DNA from: an uncultured Erysipelotrichaceae bacterium
GTDB taxonomy: Bacteria > Bacillota_I > Bacilli_A > RFN20 > CAG-826
Length of the DNA: 34,498 nt
Assembly (NCBI GenBank): GCA_902769185.1
Contig: CACXNV010000004.1
Span: 1-34,498 of the forward strand
Reading direction: 5' to 3'
This document shows, piece after piece, positions 1 to 7,041 of this stretch. Each line of letters begins with the position of its first letter. Positions within the stretch are counted from its first letter, which is position 1. The notes under the pieces were generated by a model. It was not told the origin of the DNA. It made no database searches and saw only the letters and a program-made list of their open reading frames with translations. The translations under genes and the position numbers were made by a program.

Positions 1-22
1 AAACTTGAATTGAGGTATAGAT

Positions 23-1309
23 ATGAAAAAAGAGAAACAATCCTTTTCAAAAGTGTCGAAAGCTGCTCTTGTATGCCTTGTAATCTTGCTTTTGGTTGCA
101 GGATGGACAAACATTTATATTTGGATGTCTCCAACTCTTAAGCAATTAGGTTACCCAGGAACATTAAGCATGCTCTTTGATTACTCCAAATACGCAGGTG
201 GTGCCCATGGCGCTAGATTTGCGGGTCAACTTTTGAGTAATATAATCGCCTATGTCTTTATGTTTATGGCAATTTTATTATTCGTTTTATCACTCGTTTT
301 AATCAAGCACGACAAAGGCGTCAAAGCAAAATGTGCAATTCTCGGGTTAGCGGTTTTAGTACCAGCAACATTAGGTTTAACTGGTGGTATCATTAATTTC
401 ATCGGTGAAGGTATTGGCACATTATTAAGATTAGGCGGTAGTTCTATTGCTGCTTTATTAGCCTTAGTCATCTTAACATTTGTCTTAGACGTTGTTTACC
501 TAGCATTAGCCACTATTTGCTTAGTAAAAGGTATCAAAACTGCCGTTAAAGTTAATAGAGGCGAACTTCCAGCTGAAGAAGAGGAAGATGAATGCTGCTG
601 TGGCGCTCATAAAGAAACCCCTGAAGAAAAAGCTGAAAGAGAAGAAAGAGAAGCTGCTCAAAGAGTTGCTTTACTCGAAGACATTCGTAAGATTGTCAAA
701 GAAGAATTAGAAAAACTCGACAAAGTGGTGATCGCTAAATCTGTTCCAGTGGTCTATGTTGAAGCTAAAAATCCAACTATGGTCCCACTTAAGAAAGAAG
801 AAGCTAAACCAGCACCAAAACCAGCTCCAGTAGTGGAAGAAGCTGATGATGATGAAGAAGCAGAAGAAAAGAAAAAGTCTGCTCCTAGAATCCCATTTGC
901 GGAAAAAATGGTAAAAGCCGATAAGGAATTACAAGAAAAATATAATGAAATTAAGAATGAAATTCTTAGTTACGGCGTTAATTCCCGTGTTTCTATCGCT
1001 GGTGATACATTTAGATTACATCGTAAACCTTATGTTAAAATCACCATTGTCGGTAAAACATTAAAAGTTTACTTTGCTTTAAGACCAAGAGATTTTGTTG
1101 ATTCACCAATCCCAGTGATGGATGCATCTGACAAAGTCGCTTACGAAGAAGTTCCAGCATTATTAAAAGTCAAATCCAACTTAGCAGTTAAACGTGCAAA
1201 AGAATTAGTTAAACTTGCTATGGAAGCTGATGGCGTGGAAAAGAAAAATGTTCCAGAAGAACACAACTGGATCAGAGACTTAAGAGCGGACTTAAGAAGT
1301 AAGAAATAG
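23..1309 (+). CDS. Hypothetical four-TM membrane protein with acidic linker and conserved C-terminal domain
   Basis: This 428-residue protein has four hydrophobic segments in its first ~180 residues (about 12-34, 74-94, 104-127 and 141-168). A charged, helix-prone linker follows, with Glu-rich stretches, a Cys triplet at C191-C193 and Lys/Pro/Ala-rich low complexity. A compact domain at about 290-410 mixes basic helices with a beta-strand pattern and includes an ILSYGVNSR motif and a KTLKVYFALRP motif. I recognise this C-terminal domain as one that recurs in Firmicutes proteins of unknown function, but I cannot name its family with confidence. The start has only a modest purine-rich site (TTGAGG) upstream. 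It is followed directly by a terminator. The topology suggests a membrane anchor displaying a cytoplasmic domain. The function is unknown. Confidence 0.8.
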   Translation: MKKEKQSFSKVSKAALVCLVILLLVAGWTNIYIWMSPTLKQLGYPGTLSMLFDYSKYAGGAHGARFAGQLLSNIIAYVFMFMAILLFVLSLVLIKHDKGVKAKCAILGLAVLVPATLGLTGGIINFIGEGIGTLLRLGGSSIAALLALVILTFVLDVVYLALATICLVKGIKTAVKVNRGELPAEEEEDECCCGAHKETPEEKAEREEREAAQRVALLEDIRKIVKEELEKLDKVVIAKSVPVVYVEAKNPTMVPLKKEEAKPAPKPAPVVEEADDDEEAEEKKKSAPRIPFAEKMVKADKELQEKYNEIKNEILSYGVNSRVSIAGDTFRLHRKPYVKITIVGKTLKVYFALRPRDFVDSPIPVMDASDKVAYEEVPALLKVKSNLAVKRAKELVKLAMEADGVEKKNVPEEHNWIRDLRADLRSKK

Positions 1310-1325
1310 TCTTCACTTAAAAACT

Positions 1326-1355
1326 AAAGGAGTTCACGATGAACTCCTTTTTATT
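1326..1355. terminator. Bidirectional intrinsic terminator between convergent genes
   Basis: A perfect 10-bp stem (AAAGGAGTTC, 1326-1335, with GAACTCCTTT, 1341-1350) closes a 5-base loop. It has a T-rich tail on the plus strand. On the minus strand the bases after the hairpin read TTTAGTTTTT. It lies between the end of the 428-residue gene and the end of yggS, so it can serve both. Confidence 0.85.
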
Positions 1356-1986
1356 ATTCTTTGAATAATATTCTTCCTAATCTAATATGGGTTGCCCCTT
1401 CTTTAATGGCCTCTAGATAATCTTCAGACATGCCCATGCTGAGATAAGGAATTTTAATATTTAGATTATTTTCTATTTTCTTTTTTAGCTCAACAAGCTT
1501 TGCAAATTGATTTTCTTTATCCTCACTTACTTTAATGGTCATCATCATTAAACCAACAAGCTTGATCTTCTTATATTTTAATAAGGATTTTATAAAGGAT
1601 TCTAATTCGTAATAAGGGACACCGTTTTTATTCTCTTCTAAATTAATCGAGACTTCCACAAAAGTTGGTAGTGGCTTTTCACGATATTTTTCAATTTCAT
1701 CTGCAAGTTTTAATGAATCTAAAGAGTGAAGATAATCAATTTTATTAATAACTTCTTTAGCTTTATTTCTTTGTAAGTGACCAATAAAATGCCAGGTGAC
1801 ATCTAAATCTTTTAAATCTTCAAATTTACTTAAAAAAGCATCCACTCGATTTTCTCCAAAATTAGTAACTCCATTTTTAAACAAGTTACGCATTTCATTA
1901 GAAACGACATATTTTGTGGCGGCCACTAAAGTAACATTACTTGGAATAGTCGATATAAATTGTTGAATATCTTCTCTTACTTTCAC
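1354..1986 (-). CDS. yggS: YggS/PLPBP-family pyridoxal phosphate homeostasis protein
   Basis: This 210-residue protein belongs to the PLP-binding protein family, which has an alanine-racemase-like TIM-barrel fold without known racemase activity. The family controls free PLP and amino/keto acid pools in the cytoplasm. Hallmarks are the PLP lysine in LVAATKYV (K25), GENRVDAF, WHFIGHLQRNKAKEV and the C-terminal SMGMSEDYLEAIKEGATHIRLG, which forms the phosphate-binding end. The length is slightly below the usual 220-235. The reading frame opens with GTG at 1984-1986. No Shine-Dalgarno sequence precedes it. An extended -10 promoter ends 8 bases upstream, so the mRNA is probably leaderless. In many Firmicutes the gene sits near ftsZ and sepF; here it stands alone on the minus strand. 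Confidence 0.95.
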   Translation of the reverse strand: MKVREDIQQFISTIPSNVTLVAATKYVVSNEMRNLFKNGVTNFGENRVDAFLSKFEDLKDLDVTWHFIGHLQRNKAKEVINKIDYLHSLDSLKLADEIEKYREKPLPTFVEVSINLEENKNGVPYYELESFIKSLLKYKKIKLVGLMMMTIKVSEDKENQFAKLVELKKKIENNLNIKIPYLSMGMSEDYLEAIKEGATHIRLGRILFKE

Positions 1987-1994
1987 GATTAATT

Positions 1995-2022
1995 ATTTTA
2001 CCACTTCAAACGGTTAAAGCAA
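1995..2022 (-). promoter_or_regulatory. yggS promoter, probably leaderless
   Basis: Read on the minus strand: -35 TTGCTT (2017-2022), a 16-base spacer ending in TGG, then -10 TAAAAT (1995-2000), which gives an extended TGnTAAAAT. Only 8 bases separate the -10 from the GTG start, so transcription should begin at or within a base or two of the start codon. Confidence 0.6.
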
Positions 2023-2028
2023 TTTCAG

Positions 2029-2057
2029 TTGCCTATTTCTCTATTTTATTTAATAAT
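2029..2057 (+). promoter_or_regulatory. Promoter of the LemA operon, probably leaderless
   Basis: -35 TTGCCT (2029-2034), then a -10-like TAATAAT (2051-2057), 16-17 bases apart. The ATG is at 2064, 6-7 bases after the -10 and with no ribosome binding site between. It stands back to back with the yggS promoter; the two -35 boxes are 6 bases apart. Confidence 0.5.
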
Positions 2058-2063
2058 AAAAAT

Positions 2064-3899
2064 ATGGAAAATTTTACTAGAGACGAAAATACATTTGAAG
2101 GTTCTGATTTATTAGAACCACTTAATTTTTACAAAACCCAATTAAAAGACGCTTTCCATGAAAACGGGGAAGAGTATTTTAAAAAACTCACGGAAAAGGC
2201 AAATACTGATATCGAAGGCAATAAGGAGGCCTGCAAAAAGTATTACGCTGAACAAGCCAAAATTTCATCACTAAATAAAGATCTTGGAAAGAAAAGAACA
2301 GGTAAAGGATTTACCATCTTTGGCATGATTATGATGTTAATCGTTGCCGTAGTAATGGTAGTACTTTATTTTGTTGTTCCTGGATTCCCACTTATTGTTT
2401 CTATTTTAGTTCCAATCGCGATGGTTGGTGGATTTATTGGTTTTATATTCTTGGTTAAGAATCTAAATAAATTAATTAAAGGATTAAATGAAGTCATTGC
2501 CCAACATCAAAAGGTGGCAAACGAACATAAAGCAAAAGCAGAAGCCACAATGGCATCTTTAAATGCTTTATTTGAATCTAATATGGCAGTTCCATTAATG
2601 TCTAAAACAACTCCAGTAGTGGACCTTGATAAAGAATTTGATCCAGAAAAATATTCTTATTTACACGATAAATATGGCTATGAAACTAGCGCGGATATCG
2701 ATGAATCAGTATTATTTGTCCAATCTGGCAATATTTTAGGTAATCCATTTATCTTTGAAAAAACTTATAACCAACATATGCATGACCATACTTATACTGG
2801 TACATTGACCATTACTTGGACTGAAAGAGTTAGTGACGGAAAAGGTGGATATCGTACAGTAGTGAGAACTCAAGTTTTAACCGCACATGTTACCGCTCCA
2901 GAGCCAGGTTATTACACTAGAACCACATTAATTTATGGTAACGGAGCTGCTCCTAAACTCTCATTTTCTAGAAGCCCAACAGGACATGGAAATGACAGCG
3001 ATAAAGAATTAGAGAAATACGTTAGAAAATTCGATAAAGAATTAGATAAGAAAGTGGAAAAAGACCTTAAAAAAGGTAATGCCGGATTCACAAGATTACA
3101 TAACGAACAATTTGAAGCATTATTTAATGCTTTAGATAGAGATAATGAAACTGAATTCCGTTTACTTTTCACCCCACTTGCTCAAAAGAATATGGTCAAT
3201 TTAATAAGAGACCAAGAACATGTTGGATATGGTGATGATTTCAGCTTTACCAAAAGAAAAGAACTTAACTATATTCATTCTGGACACATTCAAGGTAGTA
3301 AATATCTTGATTATGGACCAGAAAATCTAAGACATTTTGATTACGAAGTATGTCACAAAAACTTTATTAATTATTGTGATGCCTATTGTAAAGAAATATA
3401 TTTCGCTTTAGCCCCTTTAGTGGCCATTCCTTTATATCAACAACATAAAACTAGAGAATATATCTATGATGGCAAGTTTGGTCACAATGTGACCACTGCA
3501 GAAGCAGAAGCTGCCGCTAATAACCATGACTGGAAATTATTTAAACATCCAGCAACAAGAAGTTTAGGTGTTATTTTAAAGAGCAGATTCCAAAAGAAAA
3601 ACGATACAGTTGATGAATGTATCATTACCGCTCATTCATTCCAAGGAATTGATCGAGTCACTTATGTTTCAGTTTATGGAGGAGATGGTAAATATCACCA
3701 AGTTCCAGTCCACTGGATTGAATATAATCGTATTCAAAAAGACACTCCATTTGCGATTGGTAGAGCCAAAGAAGAAAGCTGGTCTGACTTCAATAGTTCT
3801 TATGGTGGAGGATCTTATAAAGAATTATTATCTCGATATCAGATTTCAGATACTGTATTATATAAGAAAGGATTATTTTCTTTCGTTAAGAAAGATTAA
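2064..3899 (+). CDS. Large two-TM protein of LemA operon, possibly DUF3137-like
   Basis: This 611-residue protein has an N-terminal helical, charged region (1-80) and two adjacent membrane segments (about 83-104 and 109-131). A short coiled coil (132-170) and a long polar C-terminal region of ~430 residues follow. The polar region contains a His cluster (H238, H240, H242) and beta-rich stretches such as GTLTITWTERVSDGKGG. It precedes a LemA-family gene by 30 bases, which suggests a shared complex or pathway at the membrane. Its layout (N-terminal helices, two TMs, large soluble domain, LemA neighbour) resembles proteins annotated DUF3137, but I assign this by architecture and context only. 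No catalytic motif is obvious. Translation probably begins on a leaderless mRNA. Confidence 0.8.
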   Translation: MENFTRDENTFEGSDLLEPLNFYKTQLKDAFHENGEEYFKKLTEKANTDIEGNKEACKKYYAEQAKISSLNKDLGKKRTGKGFTIFGMIMMLIVAVVMVVLYFVVPGFPLIVSILVPIAMVGGFIGFIFLVKNLNKLIKGLNEVIAQHQKVANEHKAKAEATMASLNALFESNMAVPLMSKTTPVVDLDKEFDPEKYSYLHDKYGYETSADIDESVLFVQSGNILGNPFIFEKTYNQHMHDHTYTGTLTITWTERVSDGKGGYRTVVRTQVLTAHVTAPEPGYYTRTTLIYGNGAAPKLSFSRSPTGHGNDSDKELEKYVRKFDKELDKKVEKDLKKGNAGFTRLHNEQFEALFNALDRDNETEFRLLFTPLAQKNMVNLIRDQEHVGYGDDFSFTKRKELNYIHSGHIQGSKYLDYGPENLRHFDYEVCHKNFINYCDAYCKEIYFALAPLVAIPLYQQHKTREYIYDGKFGHNVTTAEAEAAANNHDWKLFKHPATRSLGVILKSRFQKKNDTVDECIITAHSFQGIDRVTYVSVYGGDGKYHQVPVHWIEYNRIQKDTPFAIGRAKEESWSDFNSSYGGGSYKELLSRYQISDTVLYKKGLFSFVKKD

Positions 3900-3929
3900 T
3901 AATAAAAACATTATAGGAGGGAAAATATA

Positions 3930-4592
3930 ATGGCTAATGAATTAGATGAAATGACTGGCCCAGTTAATAAAGAAGGCCGCGACATTAATGTCATCGAAAA
4001 ACAACTAAAAGTGGAAATGACCACAGGACTTAAAGTTCTAAACGTTATGGTTTGGGTCCCTGGCTTTATTCTCTTATTTATTCCACCTCTCGTGTGGTTA
4101 TTTAAGAAAGCTAAAGCTAAAGAACACTTCCAAAAGTTACAACAAAAGATCCAACACGATGCTTCTCAAATTGATAACTTCTTAGAACAAAGAGTAATGA
4201 TTCTTCAAAACGTTGCTCGTTTATTAGACAAGGCGATTGATTTAGATAAATCAACATTCACCGAAATCGCTAAACAAAGAAGCGCTGGTAACTTAAACGG
4301 CACAGCTGAAGGAATTGAAAGCATTAATAAGGCAATCAATGTTTCTTTAGAAGCTTATCCAGATTTAAGAGCTCATGGTGAAATTGCTGACGCCATGCAA
4401 CAAAACTCTTATTTACAAAGAGAAATTACCGCTGCTAGAGAAGTTTATAATGACTCTGTTGCTCAATGGAATAGAGACATCCAAACTTGGGGTGCTAAAA
4501 AGTATATTGCTGCTCGTGACGGCTATACCACCAGAATTCCATTTACAACAAGTAGTGAAATTAAACAAGCCGCTCGTGGCGTATTCTTCTAA
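3930..4592 (+). CDS. lemA: LemA family membrane protein
   Basis: This 220-residue protein has one N-terminal membrane segment (about 37-58) followed by a long helical domain. Characteristic LemA features are the heptad-like helices with VMILQNVARLLDKAI, the YPDLRAHGEI stretch near residue 150, and the late LQREITAAREVYNDSVAQWN segment. LemA proteins have an extracytoplasmic or cytoplasmic four-helix bundle of unknown biochemical role. A clear ribosome binding site (TAGGAGGG) lies 9 bases upstream of the ATG. It sits between the 611-residue two-TM protein and a tiny zinc-ribbon gene whose ATG begins three bases after its stop, so the three are likely one operon ending at the 4729 terminator. 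Confidence 0.9.
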   Translation: MANELDEMTGPVNKEGRDINVIEKQLKVEMTTGLKVLNVMVWVPGFILLFIPPLVWLFKKAKAKEHFQKLQQKIQHDASQIDNFLEQRVMILQNVARLLDKAIDLDKSTFTEIAKQRSAGNLNGTAEGIESINKAINVSLEAYPDLRAHGEIADAMQQNSYLQREITAAREVYNDSVAQWNRDIQTWGAKKYIAARDGYTTRIPFTTSSEIKQAARGVFF

Positions 4593-4595
4593 TCT

Positions 4596-4721
4596 ATGAA
4601 ATATAGATGCAAAGTCTGTGGACAAATTATCGAAGTTGAAGAGGGTGACAGCTGCCCAATATGTGGAGCTTCTCCTGATCGCTTAGAACCACTTGAAGAA
4701 AAAGAAGAAGAAAAGAAATAA
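4596..4721 (+). CDS. 41-residue rubredoxin-like zinc ribbon protein
   Basis: This short gene encodes 41 residues with two knuckles: CKVCG at residues 5-9 and CPICGA at residues 20-25. This is the CxxCG...CPxCG pattern of the rubredoxin-like domain found at the C-terminus of rubrerythrins and in stand-alone small proteins. The tail is strongly acidic and then lysine-rich (EPLEEKEEEKK). It could bind Zn(II) or Fe. The ATG is 3 bases after the lemA stop and there is no separate ribosome binding site, so it is probably translated by coupling. An intrinsic terminator follows after 8 bases, so it closes the operon. The coding call rests on the intact motif and the tight fit in the operon. Confidence 0.85.
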   Translation: MKYRCKVCGQIIEVEEGDSCPICGASPDRLEPLEEKEEEKK

Positions 4722-4728
4722 TTAAACT

Positions 4729-4755
4729 GGAGCAATTTAATTGCTCCTTTTTTAT
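4729..4755 (+). terminator. Intrinsic terminator of the LemA operon
   Basis: GGAGCAA (4729-4735) pairs with TTGCTCC (4741-4747) around TTTAA and is followed by eight bases of mostly T. The 3' arm also supplies the -35 box of the rarA promoter. Confidence 0.85.
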
Positions 4756-4769
4756 ATCTAAATTATAAT
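4741..4769 (+). promoter_or_regulatory. rarA promoter, leaderless
   Basis: -35 TTGCTC (4741-4746), 17-base spacer, consensus -10 TATAAT (4764-4769), then 6 bases to the ATG at 4776. The predicted start of transcription is the A of the start codon. The -35 is embedded in the upstream terminator stem. Confidence 0.75.
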
Positions 4770-4775
4770 ACTCAT

Positions 4776-6008
4776 ATGAGCGTCCCATTTGCAGAACATT
4801 TTAGACCAAACAGTATCGAAGAAATGGTGGGTCAACCTCACCTATTTTCTAAAAACTCTATTTTTTATAAAACAATTAATAAGAATAATATTCCAAATAT
4901 GATATTTTACGGCCCTCCTGGAGTTGGAAAGACCACAGTGGCTAATATCATTGCGAAAAACACCGAAATGCTTTTATGTAAGCTTAACGGCACAACCGCA
5001 TCTTTAGATGACGTTAAAAAAGTCATTGATGATTCGAAAAGTGTATTTGCGTCTAAAGGAGTGCTTTTATATTTAGATGAGATTCAATATTTTAATAAGA
5101 AACAACAACAATCCTTATTAGAATATGTAGAAAAGGGATTAATTACATTAATTGCCTCTACAACTGAAAATCCATATTTTTATATCTATCCAGCTTTATT
5201 ATCTAGATGCACAGTCTTTGAATTTAAATTAATCTCCAAAGATGAAATTAAAAAGGGATTAGAAAGAATCGTTAATCTTAAAAAGATTAAAATAGAAGAC
5301 GAGGCTCTAGATAGACTTGCTTTAGCCTCTAATGGGGATGTAAGAAAAGCAATTAATAATTTAGAAGTTATTTATCTCGCGCTTGGAAATAAAACCATCA
5401 AATTAAAAGATGTCGATGAAATAGTGGATAAAGCGCATATCGTCTATGATAAAAGTGAAGATAAACATTTTGATCATTTAAGTGCTTTAATGAAATCGCT
5501 TAGAGGGAGTGATCCTGATGCCGCTATCTTCTATTTAGCTAAGATGCTTGAAGCTGGAGATTTACAAGCAGTTTGTCGAAGAATCTTATGTTCAGTAAAT
5601 GAAGATGTGGGACTAGCCTATCCTTCTTTAATTCCAATAGTCAAATCATGTGTTGATATTGCCCTACAAATTGGTATGCCAGAAGCAAAATTACCTTTAA
5701 GTAACGCAGTTATTTTAATAGCAACCGCTCCAAAAAGTAACTCCGCTTATATGGCGTATGCAAAAGCAGTGTCAGATATTCAAATGGGTAAAGGAAGTAC
5801 AGTCCCTAGAACATTACAAAACACTCATTTTGATGGGGAAGATCAGCTTAACAAAGGACAAAATTATAAATATCCTCATGATTATAAAAATCATTATGTT
5901 AAACAACAATATCTTCCAGATGATGTTAAAGACGCACATTATTATATCTATGGAAGTAATAAATTTGAGCAGGCTCTAAAAGAGTACTGGGATAAAATTA
6001 AGAAATAA
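4776..6008 (+). CDS. rarA: RarA/MgsA replication-associated AAA+ ATPase
   Basis: This 410-residue AAA+ ATPase is related to clamp loaders and RuvB and acts at stalled replication forks. Walker A is GPPGVGKT at 46-53 and Walker B is LLYLDEIQ at 97-104. Sensor 1 (IASTTENPYF) and an arginine-finger region (PALLSRC) follow. The C-terminal MgsA-type tetramerisation region includes DPDAAIFYLAKMLEAGDLQAVCRR and the FDGEDQLNKGQNYKYPHDY stretch typical of this family. The length is normal. The start at 4776 is fixed by the TATAAT box 6 bases earlier and by the usual N-terminus (PFAEHFRPNSIEEMVGQ). There is no ribosome binding site. The next gene begins 2 bases after its stop. Confidence 0.95.
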   Translation: MSVPFAEHFRPNSIEEMVGQPHLFSKNSIFYKTINKNNIPNMIFYGPPGVGKTTVANIIAKNTEMLLCKLNGTTASLDDVKKVIDDSKSVFASKGVLLYLDEIQYFNKKQQQSLLEYVEKGLITLIASTTENPYFYIYPALLSRCTVFEFKLISKDEIKKGLERIVNLKKIKIEDEALDRLALASNGDVRKAINNLEVIYLALGNKTIKLKDVDEIVDKAHIVYDKSEDKHFDHLSALMKSLRGSDPDAAIFYLAKMLEAGDLQAVCRRILCSVNEDVGLAYPSLIPIVKSCVDIALQIGMPEAKLPLSNAVILIATAPKSNSAYMAYAKAVSDIQMGKGSTVPRTLQNTHFDGEDQLNKGQNYKYPHDYKNHYVKQQYLPDDVKDAHYYIYGSNKFEQALKEYWDKIKK

Positions 6009-6010
6009 TT

Positions 6011-6916
6011 ATGGATAATTTAAAAAGCTTATTAGACAGTAAACAATATGATTTAGTGCTTAAATTAACCGAGACTAGTACCTCTAGTAACGATTTATTT
6101 TATCGTATCTCTGCTTTTTTCTTTTTAGGAAAATATGAAGATGCTTTATATGTGATTCAAGATCATCAAGAAACCTTAGAAAGTAATTTACCGGCTTTAA
6201 TAAACGCTCATATTAATTTATTGTGTGTCCTAGGAAGATTTGACCAAGCCTATACAGTGCTTGATTATTATAATAACCTACCTTATCAATCTCAAGTCGT
6301 GGAAGAAATTTTAAGGAAAATGCCTAAAATTATTGAGGCCGAAGAAAAGAAACAAACAACTTATAAGTTTTATTCTGATGAAGAAATAGAACAAATGCTA
6401 AGATCAGATAAATTCGAAGATGTCTTACTAGCGTTAGACACTATAAAAAATCGCGATATCTTATCGTTTTTACCAATTTTAAAGGAATTACTTGTATCCG
6501 ATTCTAAAGAAGCCATAAAGAGTTATATCCTCATGATGCTAGTTAAAAAAGAAGTCGACCGTGACTTAGTGATTGTTAAAAAGGGAAAAGAGATTAAAGT
6601 TAATCCTAAACACTTAATTCCTCCGTTTATGGGAGAAGTATTTGATGGAGTGGTAAAAGGATTTGATAAAGAATTTAAAGATTCAACTTTAAGTCAAATT
6701 GCTACTCAATTATTCTCTCAATATTCAATCTATATTTATCCAGAAGAATATCCTTATTCAATAAAAGAATATCTTGCTGCCTTTTATTTATTAGCGAAAG
6801 ATTACGCTTCAAGTATGAATTCTGATTTATCATCCTTAGGTTTTGCAAATGAATTAGATTTAGAAAAGATTAATAGGATTAAAGAAGAAATCGATAAGAT
6901 GCTTGAAGAGTTCTAA
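6011..6916 (+). CDS. Hypothetical TPR-like helical protein
   Basis: This 301-residue soluble protein is predicted almost entirely helical. The first ~100 residues look like degenerate TPR pairs, for example FLGKYEDALYVIQDH and LGRFDQAYTVLDYY. A second acidic helical block carries a conserved-looking KVNPKHLIPPFMGEVFDGV segment at about 196-215 and then YPEEYPYSIKEYLAAFYLLAKDY. Low-GC Firmicutes and Mollicutes carry similar small TPR-like proteins (DUF3196 is one candidate), but I cannot confirm the family. The start is 2 bases after the rarA stop without its own ribosome binding site, so it is probably co-translated with rarA. A terminator follows. Confidence 0.75.
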   Translation: MDNLKSLLDSKQYDLVLKLTETSTSSNDLFYRISAFFFLGKYEDALYVIQDHQETLESNLPALINAHINLLCVLGRFDQAYTVLDYYNNLPYQSQVVEEILRKMPKIIEAEEKKQTTYKFYSDEEIEQMLRSDKFEDVLLALDTIKNRDILSFLPILKELLVSDSKEAIKSYILMMLVKKEVDRDLVIVKKGKEIKVNPKHLIPPFMGEVFDGVVKGFDKEFKDSTLSQIATQLFSQYSIYIYPEEYPYSIKEYLAAFYLLAKDYASSMNSDLSSLGFANELDLEKINRIKEEIDKMLEEF

Positions 6917-6941
6917 TTTATATATAAATTAGTAAATAAAC

Positions 6942-6963
6942 AATCCCTTTAAAGGGATTTTTT
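6942..6963 (+). terminator. Intrinsic terminator after the rarA operon
   Basis: The palindrome AATCCCTTTAAAGGGATT folds as AATCCCT/AGGGATT around TTAA and runs into six T. Confidence 0.75.
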
Positions 6964-6977
6964 AATATGTGTTTCAA

Positions 6978-7006
6978 TTGCCTTAAATTATTAATTAATT
7001 TATAAT
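6978..7006 (+). promoter_or_regulatory. tig promoter
   Basis: -35 TTGCCT (6978-6983), a spacer of exactly 17 bases, and consensus -10 TATAAT (7001-7006). It predicts a 5' UTR of about 29 bases carrying AAAGGAG before the ATG at 7042. It probably drives tig, lon and engB. Confidence 0.75.
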
Positions 7007-7041
7007 TTATCACGCATGTAAATTTAAAGGAGAAAATTCTC

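Noticed and set aside
3610..3930. 106-residue plus-strand ORF overlapping the end of the 611-residue gene
   Set aside because: It lies wholly in another frame of a coherent protein, has Lys/Ile-rich composition of an AT-rich shadow, and shows no motif.
6942..6963. Perfect palindrome AATCCCTTTAAAGGGATT as an operator
   Set aside because: Its position after the last codon and the T run that follows are explained by an intrinsic terminator.
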